Assembly (NCBI GenBank): GCA_046331175.1
Contig: JAXLRI010000006.1
Coordinates: forward strand, 248,001-312,000
DNA from: JAWKIW01 sp046331175
GTDB lineage: Bacteria > Actinomycetota > Acidimicrobiia > Acidimicrobiales > Acidimicrobilacustridaceae
Length of the DNA stretch: 64,000 bases
Direction of reading: 5' to 3'
Shown: piece after piece, positions 17,000-26,251 of the stretch
Layout: each line of letters opens with the position of its first letter
Position numbering within the stretch: the first letter of the stretch is position 1
Notes under the pieces: generated by a model
Databases searched by the model: none
Told to the model about the DNA's origin: nothing
The model's input: the letters and a program-made list of their open reading frames with translations, nothing else
Translations under genes and position numbers: made by a program

Positions 17000-18427
17000 A
17001 TGCCACGCCACCCCAAGCCCCACCACGTCGAGCCGGTCGGCGAACGGCCGCGCTCGGACACCCTGGTCATGTTCGGCGCGTCCGGCGACCTCGCTCACAA
17101 GAAGCTGTTCCCAGCCGTCTACCGGCTCCAGCGCCGAGGCCTGCTCGACATCCCGGTCATCGGCGTCGCCCTCGACGACTGGACCGACCAGGACCTGGTG
17201 AACAAGGCCGAGGCCGCCATCCGCGAGGACGGCGAGGAGTGGGACCAGGCCGCGTTCGACGCCCTGGCCGCCAACCTCCGCTACGTGAGCGGCAACTACG
17301 CCGAGCCCGAGACCTTCGCCAAGGTCAAGGCGGCGATCGGCGACGCGCAGCACCCGATCTTCCACCTCGCCATCCCGCCCTCGATGTTCGCCACCGTCGC
17401 CGGCGGGCTCGCCTCGGTCGGCCTGAACGACGGCGCCCGGCTCATCATCGAGAAGCCGTTCGGCCGCGACCTGGCGTCGGCCCTCGAGCTCAACGACACG
17501 CTGCACGAGCACTTCCCCGAGTCGGCCATCTTCCGCATCGACCACTTCCTCGGCAAGGAGTCGCTGCGCAGCGTGCTCATCACCCGCTTCGCCAACGCGG
17601 TGCTCGAACCGCTGTGGAACCGGGCCTACGTCTCGTCGGTGAAGATCACCATGTCCGAGGCCTTCGGGGTCGAAGACCGGGGCGCCTTCTACGACTCGGT
17701 CGGCGCCCTGCGCGACGTCATGCAGAACCACCTGCTGCAGATGGTCGCCGTGTTCGCCATGGAGCAGCCGGTCAACGAGAGCGCCAAGGCCCTGCGCGAC
17801 GAGAAGGGCAAGGTGCTGACCGCCGCCCGGCCCGTCGACCCCCGCCACTACGTCCGGGGGCAGTACGACGGCTACCTCGACGTGCCCGGCGTGAAGCCCG
17901 GTTCGGACACCGAGACCTACGGGGCCTTCCGCCTCGACATCGACTCGCCGCGCTGGGGCGGCGTGCCGTTCTTCCTGCGGGCCGGCAAGGCCATGGCCGA
18001 GACGGTCACCGAGATGACCATCGTCTTCCACCGGCCACCCCGTCCGCTGTGGCTCGACAAGCACAGCCCGCTGCCCCCGAACATGATCCGCATCGAGGCC
18101 AAGCCGAACTCGTTCGCCGCCATCACCTGGCTGCAGAAGCGACCCGGTGACGAGATGGTGGCCGAGCCCATCACCCTGGCCCCGGCCCCCGACCGGCGCG
18201 CCGACATCGGGCCCGAGCCCTACGAGCTGCTCATCGACGAGGCGATGATCGGCGACCCGACGCTGTTCGCGCGCGAGGACACCGTCGAGGAGTCGTGGCG
18301 GATCGTCGAGCCCATCCTCACCGAGCACGACCCGGTGGTGCCCTACACCAAGGGCACGTGGGGTCCTGCCGAGGCCAAGCGGCTGGTCGATCGGTTCCAC
18401 GCCTGGCCGGAGGAGCCACCGGCATGA
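17000..18427 (+). CDS. zwf: Glucose-6-phosphate 1-dehydrogenase
   Basis: A 475-aa enzyme that oxidises glucose 6-phosphate to 6-phosphogluconolactone with NADP+ or NAD+, the first step of the oxidative pentose phosphate pathway. The N-terminal dinucleotide-binding motif is MFGASGDLAHKKLFPAVY, and the active-site signature RIDHFLGKE contains the catalytic His and substrate Lys. Length is normal for bacterial Zwf. Its stop overlaps the ATG of the next gene (ATGA), so it is translationally coupled to the histidine phosphatase. A short histidine/proline-rich N-terminus precedes the Rossmann fold. Confidence 0.95.
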   Translation: MPRHPKPHHVEPVGERPRSDTLVMFGASGDLAHKKLFPAVYRLQRRGLLDIPVIGVALDDWTDQDLVNKAEAAIREDGEEWDQAAFDALAANLRYVSGNYAEPETFAKVKAAIGDAQHPIFHLAIPPSMFATVAGGLASVGLNDGARLIIEKPFGRDLASALELNDTLHEHFPESAIFRIDHFLGKESLRSVLITRFANAVLEPLWNRAYVSSVKITMSEAFGVEDRGAFYDSVGALRDVMQNHLLQMVAVFAMEQPVNESAKALRDEKGKVLTAARPVDPRHYVRGQYDGYLDVPGVKPGSDTETYGAFRLDIDSPRWGGVPFFLRAGKAMAETVTEMTIVFHRPPRPLWLDKHSPLPPNMIRIEAKPNSFAAITWLQKRPGDEMVAEPITLAPAPDRRADIGPEPYELLIDEAMIGDPTLFAREDTVEESWRIVEPILTEHDPVVPYTKGTWGPAEAKRLVDRFHAWPEEPPA

Positions 18428-19020
18428 CCGGGGGCGCCGACGGGGCGGCGTCCCAGCACGACGTGGTGGTCGTGCGCCACGGCGCGACCGAGTGGAGCCG
18501 CAACGGGCGCCACACGGGCACCACCGACCTGCCCCTGCTGCCCGACGGCGAGCAGGAGGCCCGGGCCACGGGCGAGCTGCTGGCCGGCCGCGAGTTCGCG
18601 CTGGTGCTCGTGTCGCCGCTGTCGCGGGCCCGCCGCACCTGCGAGCTGGCCGGCTACGGCGACGTCGCCGAGGTCGACGACGACCTGCTCGAGTGGGACT
18701 ACGGCGACTACGAGGGCGTGACGACGCCGACCATCCGCGAGTCGGTGCCGGGCTGGACCATCTGGACCGGCCCGTGGCCCAACGGCGAGACGCCCGACGA
18801 GGTGGGCGCCCGCGCCGACCGCGTCATCGCCCGGTGCCTCGCCGCCCGAGGCGACTGCGCGGTGTTCGGCCACGGCCACATGCTGCGGGTGCTGACCGCC
18901 CGCTGGTGCGGCTTCTCCCCCGTCGAGGGCCGGCGCTTCCCGCTCGACACGGCCACCCTGTCGGTCCTCGGCTGGGAGCACCAGTACCGCGGCGTGCAGC
19001 GCTGGAACACCCGCGGCTGA
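18424..19020 (+). CDS. Histidine phosphatase family protein (phosphoglycerate mutase-like)
   Basis: A 198-aa protein of the histidine phosphatase superfamily. VVVRHGATEWSRNGRHTG carries the catalytic RHG, SPLSRARRTCELAG the second arginine, LLEWDYGDYEG the acid region, and FGHGHMLRVL the second histidine. It is translationally coupled to zwf, which suggests a sugar-phosphate or nucleotide-sugar substrate, but specificity cannot be told. A 21-bp tandem repeat starts directly after its stop codon. Confidence 0.88.
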   Translation: MTGGADGAASQHDVVVVRHGATEWSRNGRHTGTTDLPLLPDGEQEARATGELLAGREFALVLVSPLSRARRTCELAGYGDVAEVDDDLLEWDYGDYEGVTTPTIRESVPGWTIWTGPWPNGETPDEVGARADRVIARCLAARGDCAVFGHGHMLRVLTARWCGFSPVEGRRFPLDTATLSVLGWEHQYRGVQRWNTRG

Positions 19021-19121
19021 CGACCGGCGCAGCCGGCGACCGACCCGGCGCAGCCGGCGACCGACCCGGCGCAGCCGGCGACCGACCCGGCGCAGCCGGC
19101 GACCGACCCGGCGCAGCCGGC
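19021..19121. repeat. 21-bp tandem repeat, about five copies
   Basis: Units built around CAGCCGGCG followed by accgacccggcg recur at 19030, 19051, 19072, 19093 and 19114, a strict 21-bp period, with degraded copies to about 19160. The array starts at the phosphatase stop codon. The rest of the 319-bp gap to the sugar transporter gene holds no gene; TAGCGT at about 19274 may be its -10. Confidence 0.9.
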
Positions 19122-19339
19122 GGCCAGCCGAGCGCACCGGCGACCGAACGCAGCCGGCGAACGACCGGAAGAAGGCGGCGACCCACCGATCGCACCGGCC
19201 GGACGCACCGGCGAGCGCCCGGGGGAGCCTGCTCGCAGACCGCCGAATCCCGGCCGCCGTCACCAGCGCCGTCTAGCGTCGACGTCGAGGTCGGACCGGT
19301 GGGGGCGCCGGGGTGGGGCCGCACGACGGAGGGGGAGCC

Positions 19340-20845
19340 ATGGCCACGACGGTGGACGGGGCCGCCGACGACGCACCGGCGAGCGATGCCGGCGGTGCGC
19401 CCGCGGTCGACGACCGGAGGCTGCTGTTCGGGCGGTGGGGCCTCTGGCTGACGCTGGTCGGCCTGGTCACCCTCCTGGCCGGCATCCTGTTCGGCTACGA
19501 CCAGGGCATCATCTCGGGCGCCCTGCCCTTCATCACCTCCGCCTTCGGCCTCTCGTCGCTGCTGTCGGAGGTGGTCACCAGCTGGGTCACGCTCGGCGCG
19601 CTGGTGGGCGCGCTCGCCGCCGGCCTGCTCGCCGACCGGCTCGGCCGTCGGCACACGCTGATGCTGGCGGGCGCCGTGTTCATGGTGGGTGCCGGGGTGT
19701 CCGGCTTCGCCCCCGACACCGCGGTGCTCGTGGTCGGCCGGTTCATCATCGGGTTCGGGGTCGGCGTCGCCTCGGTGGCGGCACCGCTCTACGCCGCCGA
19801 GATGGCGCCGAAGGAGACGCGGGGCCGCTTCGTGTCGACCTACCAGCTGGCGATCACGGTCGGCATCCTCATCGCCTACGTCGTCGACGACGTGCTCTCG
19901 ACCTCGGGGTCCTGGCGCATCATGCTGGCCGGCGCCGTGGTCCCGGGCTTCCTGCTCGTGCTCGCCATGGTGAAGATGCCCGAGTCGCCCCGATGGCTCA
20001 TGAAGGTGCACCGCCGCGACGAGGCCACCGCCACGTTGCGCGAGGTCCGCGGCTCGGCCGGCGTCGAGGCCGCGCTCGACGCCGTCGAGGAGGAGCTGTC
20101 GGACGAGGGCGACCAGGCGACCTGGGGCGAGGTGTTCGGGAGGAACCTGCGCAAGCCGCTGATGGTCGGCGTCGGGCTCGCCGTCTTCCAGCAGATCACC
20201 GGGATCAACGCCATCATCTACTACGCCAACGAGATCTTCGCGAAGGCCGGCTTCACCACCCCCGAGCAGCAGGCGAAGGCCACGCTCTACGCCATCGGCG
20301 TGGTCAACGTGCTGGCCACCTTCATCGCCGTCGGCTTCGTCGACCGCGTCGGCCGCCGACCCCTGCTGCTCGCCGGCCTCGTCGGCATGACCCTCAGCCT
20401 GGCCGGTGTCGGCTTCGCGTTCCTGGCCTTCGACGAGACCGCCACCCAGACCGGGCCGAGCACCGTCGGCATCATCACCGTGGTCTGCCTCATCGTGTTC
20501 ATCGCCAGCTTCGCCTTCAGCCTGGGGCCGGTCGTGTGGACGGTGATCAACGAGATCTACCCGAACCGGGTGCGCGGCCGGGCCGTGTCGGTGGCCACCG
20601 CCGTGAACTGGGGCGCCGCCTTCCTCGTCAGCCAGTTCTTCCTCACCCTGGTGGACGGCATCGGCACCGCCGCCACCTTCTGGCTGTTCTCGGGCTTCAG
20701 CGTGATCGCCTTCGTGTGGATCTGGCGCAAGGTGCCCGAGACGAAGGGCCGCTCGCTCGAGGAGATCCAGGAGATCTGGGAGCACCACGACCCGGTGGCC
20801 GCCACCGCCGACCAGACGCTGGAGACCGCCGGCAGCGCCGACTGA
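19340..20845 (+). CDS. Sugar porter family MFS transporter
   Basis: A 501-aa, 12-helix transporter of the sugar porter (GLUT/XylE) family. Diagnostic motifs are GYDQGIISGAL in TM1, ADRLGRR in loop 2-3, PESPRWLM at the end of the first half, QQITGINAIIYYAN in TM7 and PETKGRSLEE after TM12. It probably imports a hexose or pentose with protons; proximity to zwf and GH15 fits glucose. ATG 19340 follows GGAGGGGGAG. About 30 Ala/Asp-rich residues precede TM1. Confidence 0.92.
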   Translation: MATTVDGAADDAPASDAGGAPAVDDRRLLFGRWGLWLTLVGLVTLLAGILFGYDQGIISGALPFITSAFGLSSLLSEVVTSWVTLGALVGALAAGLLADRLGRRHTLMLAGAVFMVGAGVSGFAPDTAVLVVGRFIIGFGVGVASVAAPLYAAEMAPKETRGRFVSTYQLAITVGILIAYVVDDVLSTSGSWRIMLAGAVVPGFLLVLAMVKMPESPRWLMKVHRRDEATATLREVRGSAGVEAALDAVEEELSDEGDQATWGEVFGRNLRKPLMVGVGLAVFQQITGINAIIYYANEIFAKAGFTTPEQQAKATLYAIGVVNVLATFIAVGFVDRVGRRPLLLAGLVGMTLSLAGVGFAFLAFDETATQTGPSTVGIITVVCLIVFIASFAFSLGPVVWTVINEIYPNRVRGRAVSVATAVNWGAAFLVSQFFLTLVDGIGTAATFWLFSGFSVIAFVWIWRKVPETKGRSLEEIQEIWEHHDPVAATADQTLETAGSAD

Positions 20846-20891
20846 TCGCGACCCTCGCGACCCTCGCGGCCTCGCGCTTGCGAGCCGGCGA

Positions 20892-21737
20892 TCAGCGGAG
20901 CCAGCGGCCGAGGTCGCGCTCGACCTCGGCGCGGAAGCGGTCGACGGCCGCCAGCACGAAGCGGACGGGATCGATGTCGGGGTTGTGGACCAGCGGGCTG
21001 AGGTCCATGGCCACCACCACCTGGGTGGCACGGTCGAGCGCACGAGGCTCCTGCATGGTGGCGTTGGCGCGCCGGCGGCCGGCGGCGGCCAGGTCGTAGC
21101 GCTTGGCGCCTTCGATCTGGCTGGCGAACACCACGGCCAGCTCGTCGGCGAGGTCCTCGAAGCCCGACACGTCGAGCAGGACCTTCTCGCCGTCCGGCAG
21201 CCAGTCGAGGTCGCGCCAGCCCTCGCAGCCGACGAGGCGGTACGGCCGGTCGGCCGGGTCGAGCCGGCGGACGGCCTGCACCGCGGCGGCGGCCACCGCC
21301 AGGTGGGTCTGGTGCTTGTCGGCCAGGTTGTGGGTGAACACGTGCATCGGCCTGGTCGCCAGCAGCAGGTCGACCAGCTGGTCGACCAGCTCGTCGTGGC
21401 CGTCGCCCCGGACGTGCGCGCTGGCGTGGCCCAGACCCACCACCGCGCCGTAGCGACCGAGGTCGGCGGCCCGGCACTGCTCGGCCCACCGCTCGGCCAC
21501 CAGCTCGTCGTCGGTCATCTCGACCGAGGGACCGACCCGCACCGATCCGGCGCCGTCGGTGCACACGACGCCGGTGAACCAGCGATCGGGGTCGTCGACG
21601 CAGTGCACCACGCCGGGGAGCAGGTCCAGCTCGAGGTCGTCGGGGTGGGCGGCGATGCCGAGGTCGGTGGTTCGCGCCAGGGCGGCATCGACGTCGATGC
21701 CGTCGGGCACGTGGACCACGGAGGTGGGGGCGAGCAC
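20892..21737 (-). CDS. PIG-L family deacetylase
   Basis: A 281-aa zinc-dependent deacetylase-like protein (PIG-L/LmbE family). The metal motif AAHPDDLEL gives His, Asp and Asp ligands, and THNLADKHQTHLAV supplies the late histidines. In actinobacteria relatives include MshB (mycothiol synthesis) and Mca, but the overall pattern here is not clearly either one. The GTG start overlaps no neighbour. It converges on the sugar transporter and diverges from the CMD-like gene. Confidence 0.85.
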   Translation of the reverse strand: MLAPTSVVHVPDGIDVDAALARTTDLGIAAHPDDLELDLLPGVVHCVDDPDRWFTGVVCTDGAGSVRVGPSVEMTDDELVAERWAEQCRAADLGRYGAVVGLGHASAHVRGDGHDELVDQLVDLLLATRPMHVFTHNLADKHQTHLAVAAAAVQAVRRLDPADRPYRLVGCEGWRDLDWLPDGEKVLLDVSGFEDLADELAVVFASQIEGAKRYDLAAAGRRRANATMQEPRALDRATQVVVAMDLSPLVHNPDIDPVRFVLAAVDRFRAEVERDLGRWLR

Positions 21738-21826
21738 GGGCCTATCCTGCCGCGCGTGCCCCGCCCGGCCCCGGACGGGTCGGGCCGCCGGTCCCGCCCC
21801 CCGGCGGGTGATCGAGAGGACGTCCC

Positions 21827-22444
21827 GTGGCCCGCATCCCGCTCCCGCCGATGGGCCCCGCCGCCGAAGCGGTCCGCCAGCGACTCGACGCCGCCCGGAC
21901 CGGCGTCGACGGCCTCGTCCCCACGCTCCTCCCCCACCCCGAGCTCGCCGCCGCGCTCCTCGACCTGGACCGCCACCTCGACGAGGGCTCCGTGCTGCCG
22001 GCCGCCCACCGCGAGGTCGTGGCCCTGCAGGCCGCCGCCGGCCTGCGCTGCGGGCTGCTGTGGGCGGTCCACCGGCGCCGGGCCGAGACCGCCGGCATCC
22101 CCGCGTCGCTGGTGCTGGCCATCGAGACCGCCGAGGCGTGGACCGGCCCCGACGAGGAGGCGCCCGGTCCCGGCGGCCGGCCGGAGCCGGACGACCAGGG
22201 CGGGCCTGGGTCGCTCAGCGCGGCCACCGCCGCCACGCTGCGCGCCACCGTCGCGGTCGTGCTGGCCGACGGGACCCTCGACGACGACCTCCAGGCGCGC
22301 GCCCTCGGGGTGGTGGGCCTCGCCGGCCTCCTGGAGGTGGTGGTGCGGACCGGTCGGCACCGCACCCTGGCCGGGCTGGTGTTCGCCATCGACGAGCCGC
22401 TGCCCCCGGGGGCCGACGATCCCTGGGGCCGCCTCCGCCCCTGA
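21827..22444 (+). CDS. Carboxymuconolactone decarboxylase/AhpD-like protein
   Basis: A 205-aa helical protein resembling the CMD/AhpD superfamily: after LPPHPELAAALL-type helices comes HREVVALQAAAGLRCGLLWAVHRRRAETAGI, matching the family pattern RE-(x)n-C/Y-x-W-x-x-H-x-x-x-A-x-x-x-G. Only one cysteine lies at the motif, so the AhpD CxxC peroxidase pair is absent. A disordered Pro/Glu/Gly stretch interrupts the chain at about 105-125. Role unknown. GTG start preceded by AGAGGA. Confidence 0.6.
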   Translation: MARIPLPPMGPAAEAVRQRLDAARTGVDGLVPTLLPHPELAAALLDLDRHLDEGSVLPAAHREVVALQAAAGLRCGLLWAVHRRRAETAGIPASLVLAIETAEAWTGPDEEAPGPGGRPEPDDQGGPGSLSAATAATLRATVAVVLADGTLDDDLQARALGVVGLAGLLEVVVRTGRHRTLAGLVFAIDEPLPPGADDPWGRLRP

Positions 22445-22459
22445 CGCGACGGCCGGGTG

Positions 22460-22732
22460 TCAGTCGGCGGCGGCGTCGTCGCCGTCGCCGGTGACCGGTC
22501 GGGTCACCGCCTGCACCACCTGCTTGGCGAGGTCGCGCTGGGCGGCCAGCACCCGCTCGGTGAGGTCGAAGACCCGGTCGATGAGGTCGTCGACGGCCGC
22601 CGTGTCGGCCGGGGTCACGTCGCTCACGCTGTCGGTGAAGGAGCGACCGGCGTCGAGGACCGATTCCTGGCTGCGCTTGACCAGCTCGAAGATCTGCTCC
22701 TGGAGCTTGGTGATGTCGGGGGTCTCTGGCAT
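22460..22732 (-). CDS. Small alpha-helical protein of unknown function
   Basis: A 90-aa acidic, almost entirely helical protein with heptad-like spacing (LQEQIFELVKRSQESVL, VDDLIDRVFDLTERVLAAQ). It has no cysteines, no membrane span and no recognisable domain; it is faintly like phasin or heparin-binding-hemagglutinin type coiled coils. GGAGGACCG directly precedes the ATG, which supports translation. Confidence 0.65.
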   Translation of the reverse strand: MPETPDITKLQEQIFELVKRSQESVLDAGRSFTDSVSDVTPADTAAVDDLIDRVFDLTERVLAAQRDLAKQVVQAVTRPVTGDGDDAAAD

Positions 22733-22881
22733 CGGTCCTCCATCGCGGTGGGAGCGACCAGCCTGCCATCGCCGACGCCCCGACGAAAGCGGTCCCGCAC
22801 CACCGCACCGGGCCGACCACCGCGTCGGCGGCCGACCGGGGCGGCCCGACCGGCTCGGGACGGGTCTGCAAGACTTCGCCG

Positions 22882-23649
22882 GTGATCACGGTGGAGGGGC
22901 TGGTCAAGGTGCTGGGCGGCGTCCGCATCCTCGACGACGTGTCGTTCGTCGCCCCCCAGGGCCAGGTGACCGGCCTGCTCGGGCCCAACGGCGCCGGCAA
23001 GACCACCACCATGCGGGTGCTCGCCACCCTGCTGCACCCCGACGAGGGCCGGGTGTCGCTCGACGGCGTCGACGTCGCCGACGACCCCACCGGCGCCCGG
23101 CGCATCCTCGGGCTCGTCACCGAGGAGCCCGGCCTCCACGACCGCCTCACCATCCGCGAGCAGCTCACGTTCACGGCTCGGGCCTACGGGTTGGCGAGCG
23201 CCGCCGCCGACGCCCGGGTCGCCGAGGTCGCCGAGCTGGTCGGCCTCGCCGACCAGCTCGACCGGCGGGCCGGGACCCTGTCGAAGGGCAACCGCCAGAA
23301 GGTGGCCCTGTGCCGGGCCATCGTCCACGACCCGCCCGTCCTGCTGCTCGACGAGCCCACCTCGGGCCTCGACGTGGTGGGGTCGGCCGGGCTCGAGGAC
23401 CTGTTGCGCCGCCAGGAGGTCACCGGCGGCAAGACGGTCCTGCTGTCCACCCACCGCCTCGACGAGGCCGAGCGCATGGCCGACCGCGTCGTGGGCATCG
23501 CCGCCGGTCGGGTCGTGGTCGACGACACCCCCGACGGCCTCGTGGCCAGCACCGGCGCCGCCTCGTTCCGGGAGGCCCTCGTTCGCATGCTCGGCGAGGC
23601 CACGCTGCAGGGCCAGGCGCGCGACCGCGCCCCGGTCGGACCGGCGTGA
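22882..23649 (+). CDS. ABC transporter ATP-binding protein (NatA-like)
   Basis: A 255-aa ABC ATPase: Walker A GPNGAGKTTT, Q-loop region replaced by VTEEPGLHDRLT, signature LSKGNRQKVAL, Walker B LLLDEPTSGLD and H-loop STHRLDEAERM. The LSKGN signature and overall pattern resemble NatA-type exporters. The stop overlaps the GTG of the permease gene (GTGA), and a second permease follows, so this is a one-ATPase, two-permease exporter operon. Substrate unknown; Na+ or drug export is seen in relatives. Confidence 0.92.
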   Translation: MITVEGLVKVLGGVRILDDVSFVAPQGQVTGLLGPNGAGKTTTMRVLATLLHPDEGRVSLDGVDVADDPTGARRILGLVTEEPGLHDRLTIREQLTFTARAYGLASAAADARVAEVAELVGLADQLDRRAGTLSKGNRQKVALCRAIVHDPPVLLLDEPTSGLDVVGSAGLEDLLRRQEVTGGKTVLLSTHRLDEAERMADRVVGIAAGRVVVDDTPDGLVASTGAASFREALVRMLGEATLQGQARDRAPVGPA

Positions 23650-24986
23650 CGCCGGACCCGACGACGACCTCGGCGCAACCCGAACCGGGACCGGGAGGTT
23701 CGACCGGAGCGACCGGACCGACGGATCCGACCGGAGCGACGGGGCCGACGGGTCCGGCGCGGCCGGTCGGCGCGGACGGGCCCGCCGCCGTCCGGGGATC
23801 GCGGGGAGCGACGCCTCACCGCGTCGGACGGGGCCCGGTCGCCGCCCTCGCCCGCCAGGAGGCCCTCGACGGGTTCCGCGGCCGGCGCGCCCTGCTGGTG
23901 CGGATGATCACGCCGCTGCTCCTGTTCGGCGTGGTGCTCGGCGCCGTGCTCGCCACCCGCGGGCCCGACCCCGTCCGCCGCGACCCCTACGTGGTGGCGG
24001 TCCAGGGCGACCGGGACGGGGCGAGGGCCATCCTGGGCGCCCTGGCCGGCGACCGCCTCCGCTTCGTGCCGACCGACGACGCCGCCCTCGCCGTCCTGCG
24101 CGGTGCCGACCTCGGCCTGGAGGTGCCCGACGGCCTCGATGCCACCGTGGCCGCCGGCGGTGACGCCCGCGTCGTCGTGCACCGGTCGGCCACGACCAGC
24201 GCCTCGCGGGCGGCGCTGGCCGTCGTGCGCGCCGGCCTCACCGACCAGCACCTCCAGCTCCTCCAGGCCCAGGCGGCCGCCGTGGACCCGCGCCAGGGCC
24301 AGGGCCTCTTCCCGGTCGAGCTGACCGACGTGCAGAACACCCAGCAGGGCACCCGAACGCTGGGCGCCGAGCTGGTGCCCGCCCTGCTGGTGCTGCAGGC
24401 CGCCATGCTCGTGAACGGCACCGCCACCCGGCTCCTCGGCCGTCGATCACGGGGCCTGCTGCCCGCCCAGCTCGTGCTCCCCATGCGCCGGGACCAGCTG
24501 GCCCGGGCCAAGGGCTGGGCCGAGCTGGCCGTGGGGCTGGTGGCCGGGTCTCCGATCCTGTTGGCCGTACTGGTGTTCACGGCGTGGACCACGGCCAACC
24601 GCGACGGCGCCCTCGCCGCCGCCGGCGACGTCATCGTGGTCGCGCTGTCGGCGGTCGTGCTGTGCCTGCCGATGATCGGCATGGGGCTGCTCATCGGCAC
24701 CGCCGCCCGGACCCAGGAGCAGGTCACGCTGGGGACGGCCGCGGCGCTCGTCGTCTCGGCGATGGTCGCCGCCTTCGTCGCCCTGAGCGACGTCGCCCCT
24801 CCGGCCGGCGTCGCCGTGGTGCCCGTGGTGGGGCTCGTGGGCACCCTCCGGAACCTGCTCACCGGCACGGGCGGGCTGGGTCCCGTCGTCGTCGCCATGG
24901 GGACGACGCTGCTGCTGGCGTGGGGAGCGACCCGCCTCGGCGGTCGGCTGTTCGACGGCGAGCGGCTCGTGCTGCGGGGGGCCTGA
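23646..24986 (+). CDS. ABC-2 type permease with collagen-like N-terminal tail
   Basis: A 446-aa membrane protein. The first ~65 residues are a low-complexity Gly/Thr/Pro tail with GATGPT-type repeats. TM1 (LVRMITPLLLFGVVLGAVLA) is followed by a large extracytoplasmic domain (about 110-245), and five more helices form the C-terminal half, as in NatB/ABC2_membrane permeases. It starts at GTG overlapping the ATPase stop codon. It pairs with the next gene, which has the same plan, to form a heterodimeric channel. Confidence 0.85.
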   Translation: MTPDPTTTSAQPEPGPGGSTGATGPTDPTGATGPTGPARPVGADGPAAVRGSRGATPHRVGRGPVAALARQEALDGFRGRRALLVRMITPLLLFGVVLGAVLATRGPDPVRRDPYVVAVQGDRDGARAILGALAGDRLRFVPTDDAALAVLRGADLGLEVPDGLDATVAAGGDARVVVHRSATTSASRAALAVVRAGLTDQHLQLLQAQAAAVDPRQGQGLFPVELTDVQNTQQGTRTLGAELVPALLVLQAAMLVNGTATRLLGRRSRGLLPAQLVLPMRRDQLARAKGWAELAVGLVAGSPILLAVLVFTAWTTANRDGALAAAGDVIVVALSAVVLCLPMIGMGLLIGTAARTQEQVTLGTAAALVVSAMVAAFVALSDVAPPAGVAVVPVVGLVGTLRNLLTGTGGLGPVVVAMGTTLLLAWGATRLGGRLFDGERLVLRGA

Positions 24987-24987
24987 G

Positions 24988-26178
24988 GTGGCGACGCCGG
25001 CCGACCCGCGCGCCGAGACGGCGCTCGTCGCCCGCTTCGTCGCCCGCGACTACCTGCGGCGCCCCGGGGCATGGGTCACCACCGTGCTCACCGGCGCCCT
25101 GTTCGCGCTCTTCGCCGTCGCCGGCGCGGCGGTGACCGACCGGGTCCAGGAGCGGGCCGAGGGCATCTCCTTCCGGGTCGCGGTCGAGGGCGACCGCGAC
25201 GGTGCCGCCCGCTTCCTCGACCGTCTCGCCGATCCCCGCCTCGTGCTGACGCCGAGCGAGGATGCCGCCGGCGCCGTGACCTCGGCTCGGGCGTCGACCG
25301 GCATCGTGCTGCCCTCGGGCCTCGACGACCGCGTCGCCGCCGGCGAGCCGACCGAGCTGAAGATCTTCTACCGGGGCGGCAACGACAACTCCCAGACGGC
25401 GCGCAACACGCTGGCGCTCCGGCTCCAGGCCGTGGAGGAGGGCGTGCTCGGCGACGTGGTGCGCGCCGGCGACCGGCCGGTCCCGGGCAACGTCGCGCTC
25501 GACGAGCTGGAGGTGCGACGGGACGAGCGGCTCAACCGGATCCAGACGGCGCGCGCCCTGTCGGCCCTGGTCTGCCTGCTGTGCCTCGGCGTGGTGTCCG
25601 CGGTGGCGTCCCTGGCCGGCAGCGGGCGGGAGCAGCGCAGCGCCGAGCCCCTCCTCGTCCTCCCGCTGCGGCGATCCTCGTTGACGACGGGTCTCGCCCT
25701 CGGCGCCTTCCCCCTCGTCTCGCTCCAGCTGTTCGCGGCCGTCGCCATCGTGGTCGGCGCCAGCGCGCTGCCCCTGCAGGGCCTCTCCCAGCCGCCGGGC
25801 CAGGTCGTCGCCATGCTCGCGACGGGCGTGGTCGCCGCCGCCCTGCTCGGCCTGCTGGCCTCGGCCGCCGGCGGCCTGGCCGGGGTCATCGGCACGGGGA
25901 CCGACGACGCCGTCTCACTGGGCGACTTCTTCGCGGTGCCGTTCGTGGCCGTCGGCGTCCTGGTGTTCCTCGTCCCGACGCTGCCGATGACGCCGATCAC
26001 CAGCGCGGTGCCGATCCTCGGGCCGGCGCTGGCCCTGCGCGACGGCGTGGCCGGCGACCTGTCGCTGCTCGATGCCATCGTCGCCACCGCGACGACGGTG
26101 GCCTGGTTCTGCGCCCTCACCGCGCTCGCGACGCGTCGGGTGGACGACGAGCGGCGGGTGCTGCGGGCGCTCGGCTGA
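24988..26178 (+). CDS. ABC-2 type permease (second subunit)
   Basis: A 396-aa NatB-like permease: one N-terminal helix (VTTVLTGALFALFAVAGAAV), an extracytoplasmic domain to about 185, then five helices. The GTG start lies 1 nt after the stop of the first permease, so the three genes form a tight operon. It is paralogous to its neighbour (EGDRDGAARFLDRLADPRL matches QGDRDGARAILGALAGDRL), which points to an ancient duplication. Confidence 0.87.
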   Translation: MATPADPRAETALVARFVARDYLRRPGAWVTTVLTGALFALFAVAGAAVTDRVQERAEGISFRVAVEGDRDGAARFLDRLADPRLVLTPSEDAAGAVTSARASTGIVLPSGLDDRVAAGEPTELKIFYRGGNDNSQTARNTLALRLQAVEEGVLGDVVRAGDRPVPGNVALDELEVRRDERLNRIQTARALSALVCLLCLGVVSAVASLAGSGREQRSAEPLLVLPLRRSSLTTGLALGAFPLVSLQLFAAVAIVVGASALPLQGLSQPPGQVVAMLATGVVAAALLGLLASAAGGLAGVIGTGTDDAVSLGDFFAVPFVAVGVLVFLVPTLPMTPITSAVPILGPALALRDGVAGDLSLLDAIVATATTVAWFCALTALATRRVDDERRVLRALG

Positions 26179-26212
26179 CGCGACCGCGCCGGCCCGGACC
26201 TCAGCCGGGCGC

Positions 26213-26236
26213 ACCTCCCGCGCCTGCGGCGGAGGT
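26213..26236. terminator. Hairpin between convergent genes
   Basis: ACCTCC (26213-26218) pairs with GGAGGT (26231-26236), with inner CGC/GCG pairing, in the gap between the converging permease and PRC-barrel genes. No U-tract is present, so terminator function is only suggested by position. Confidence 0.35.
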
Positions 26237-26251
26237 CGCCCGACGCCTCGC

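Noticed and set aside
19021..19160. CRISPR array
   Set aside because: The 21-bp units are directly adjacent with no spacers.
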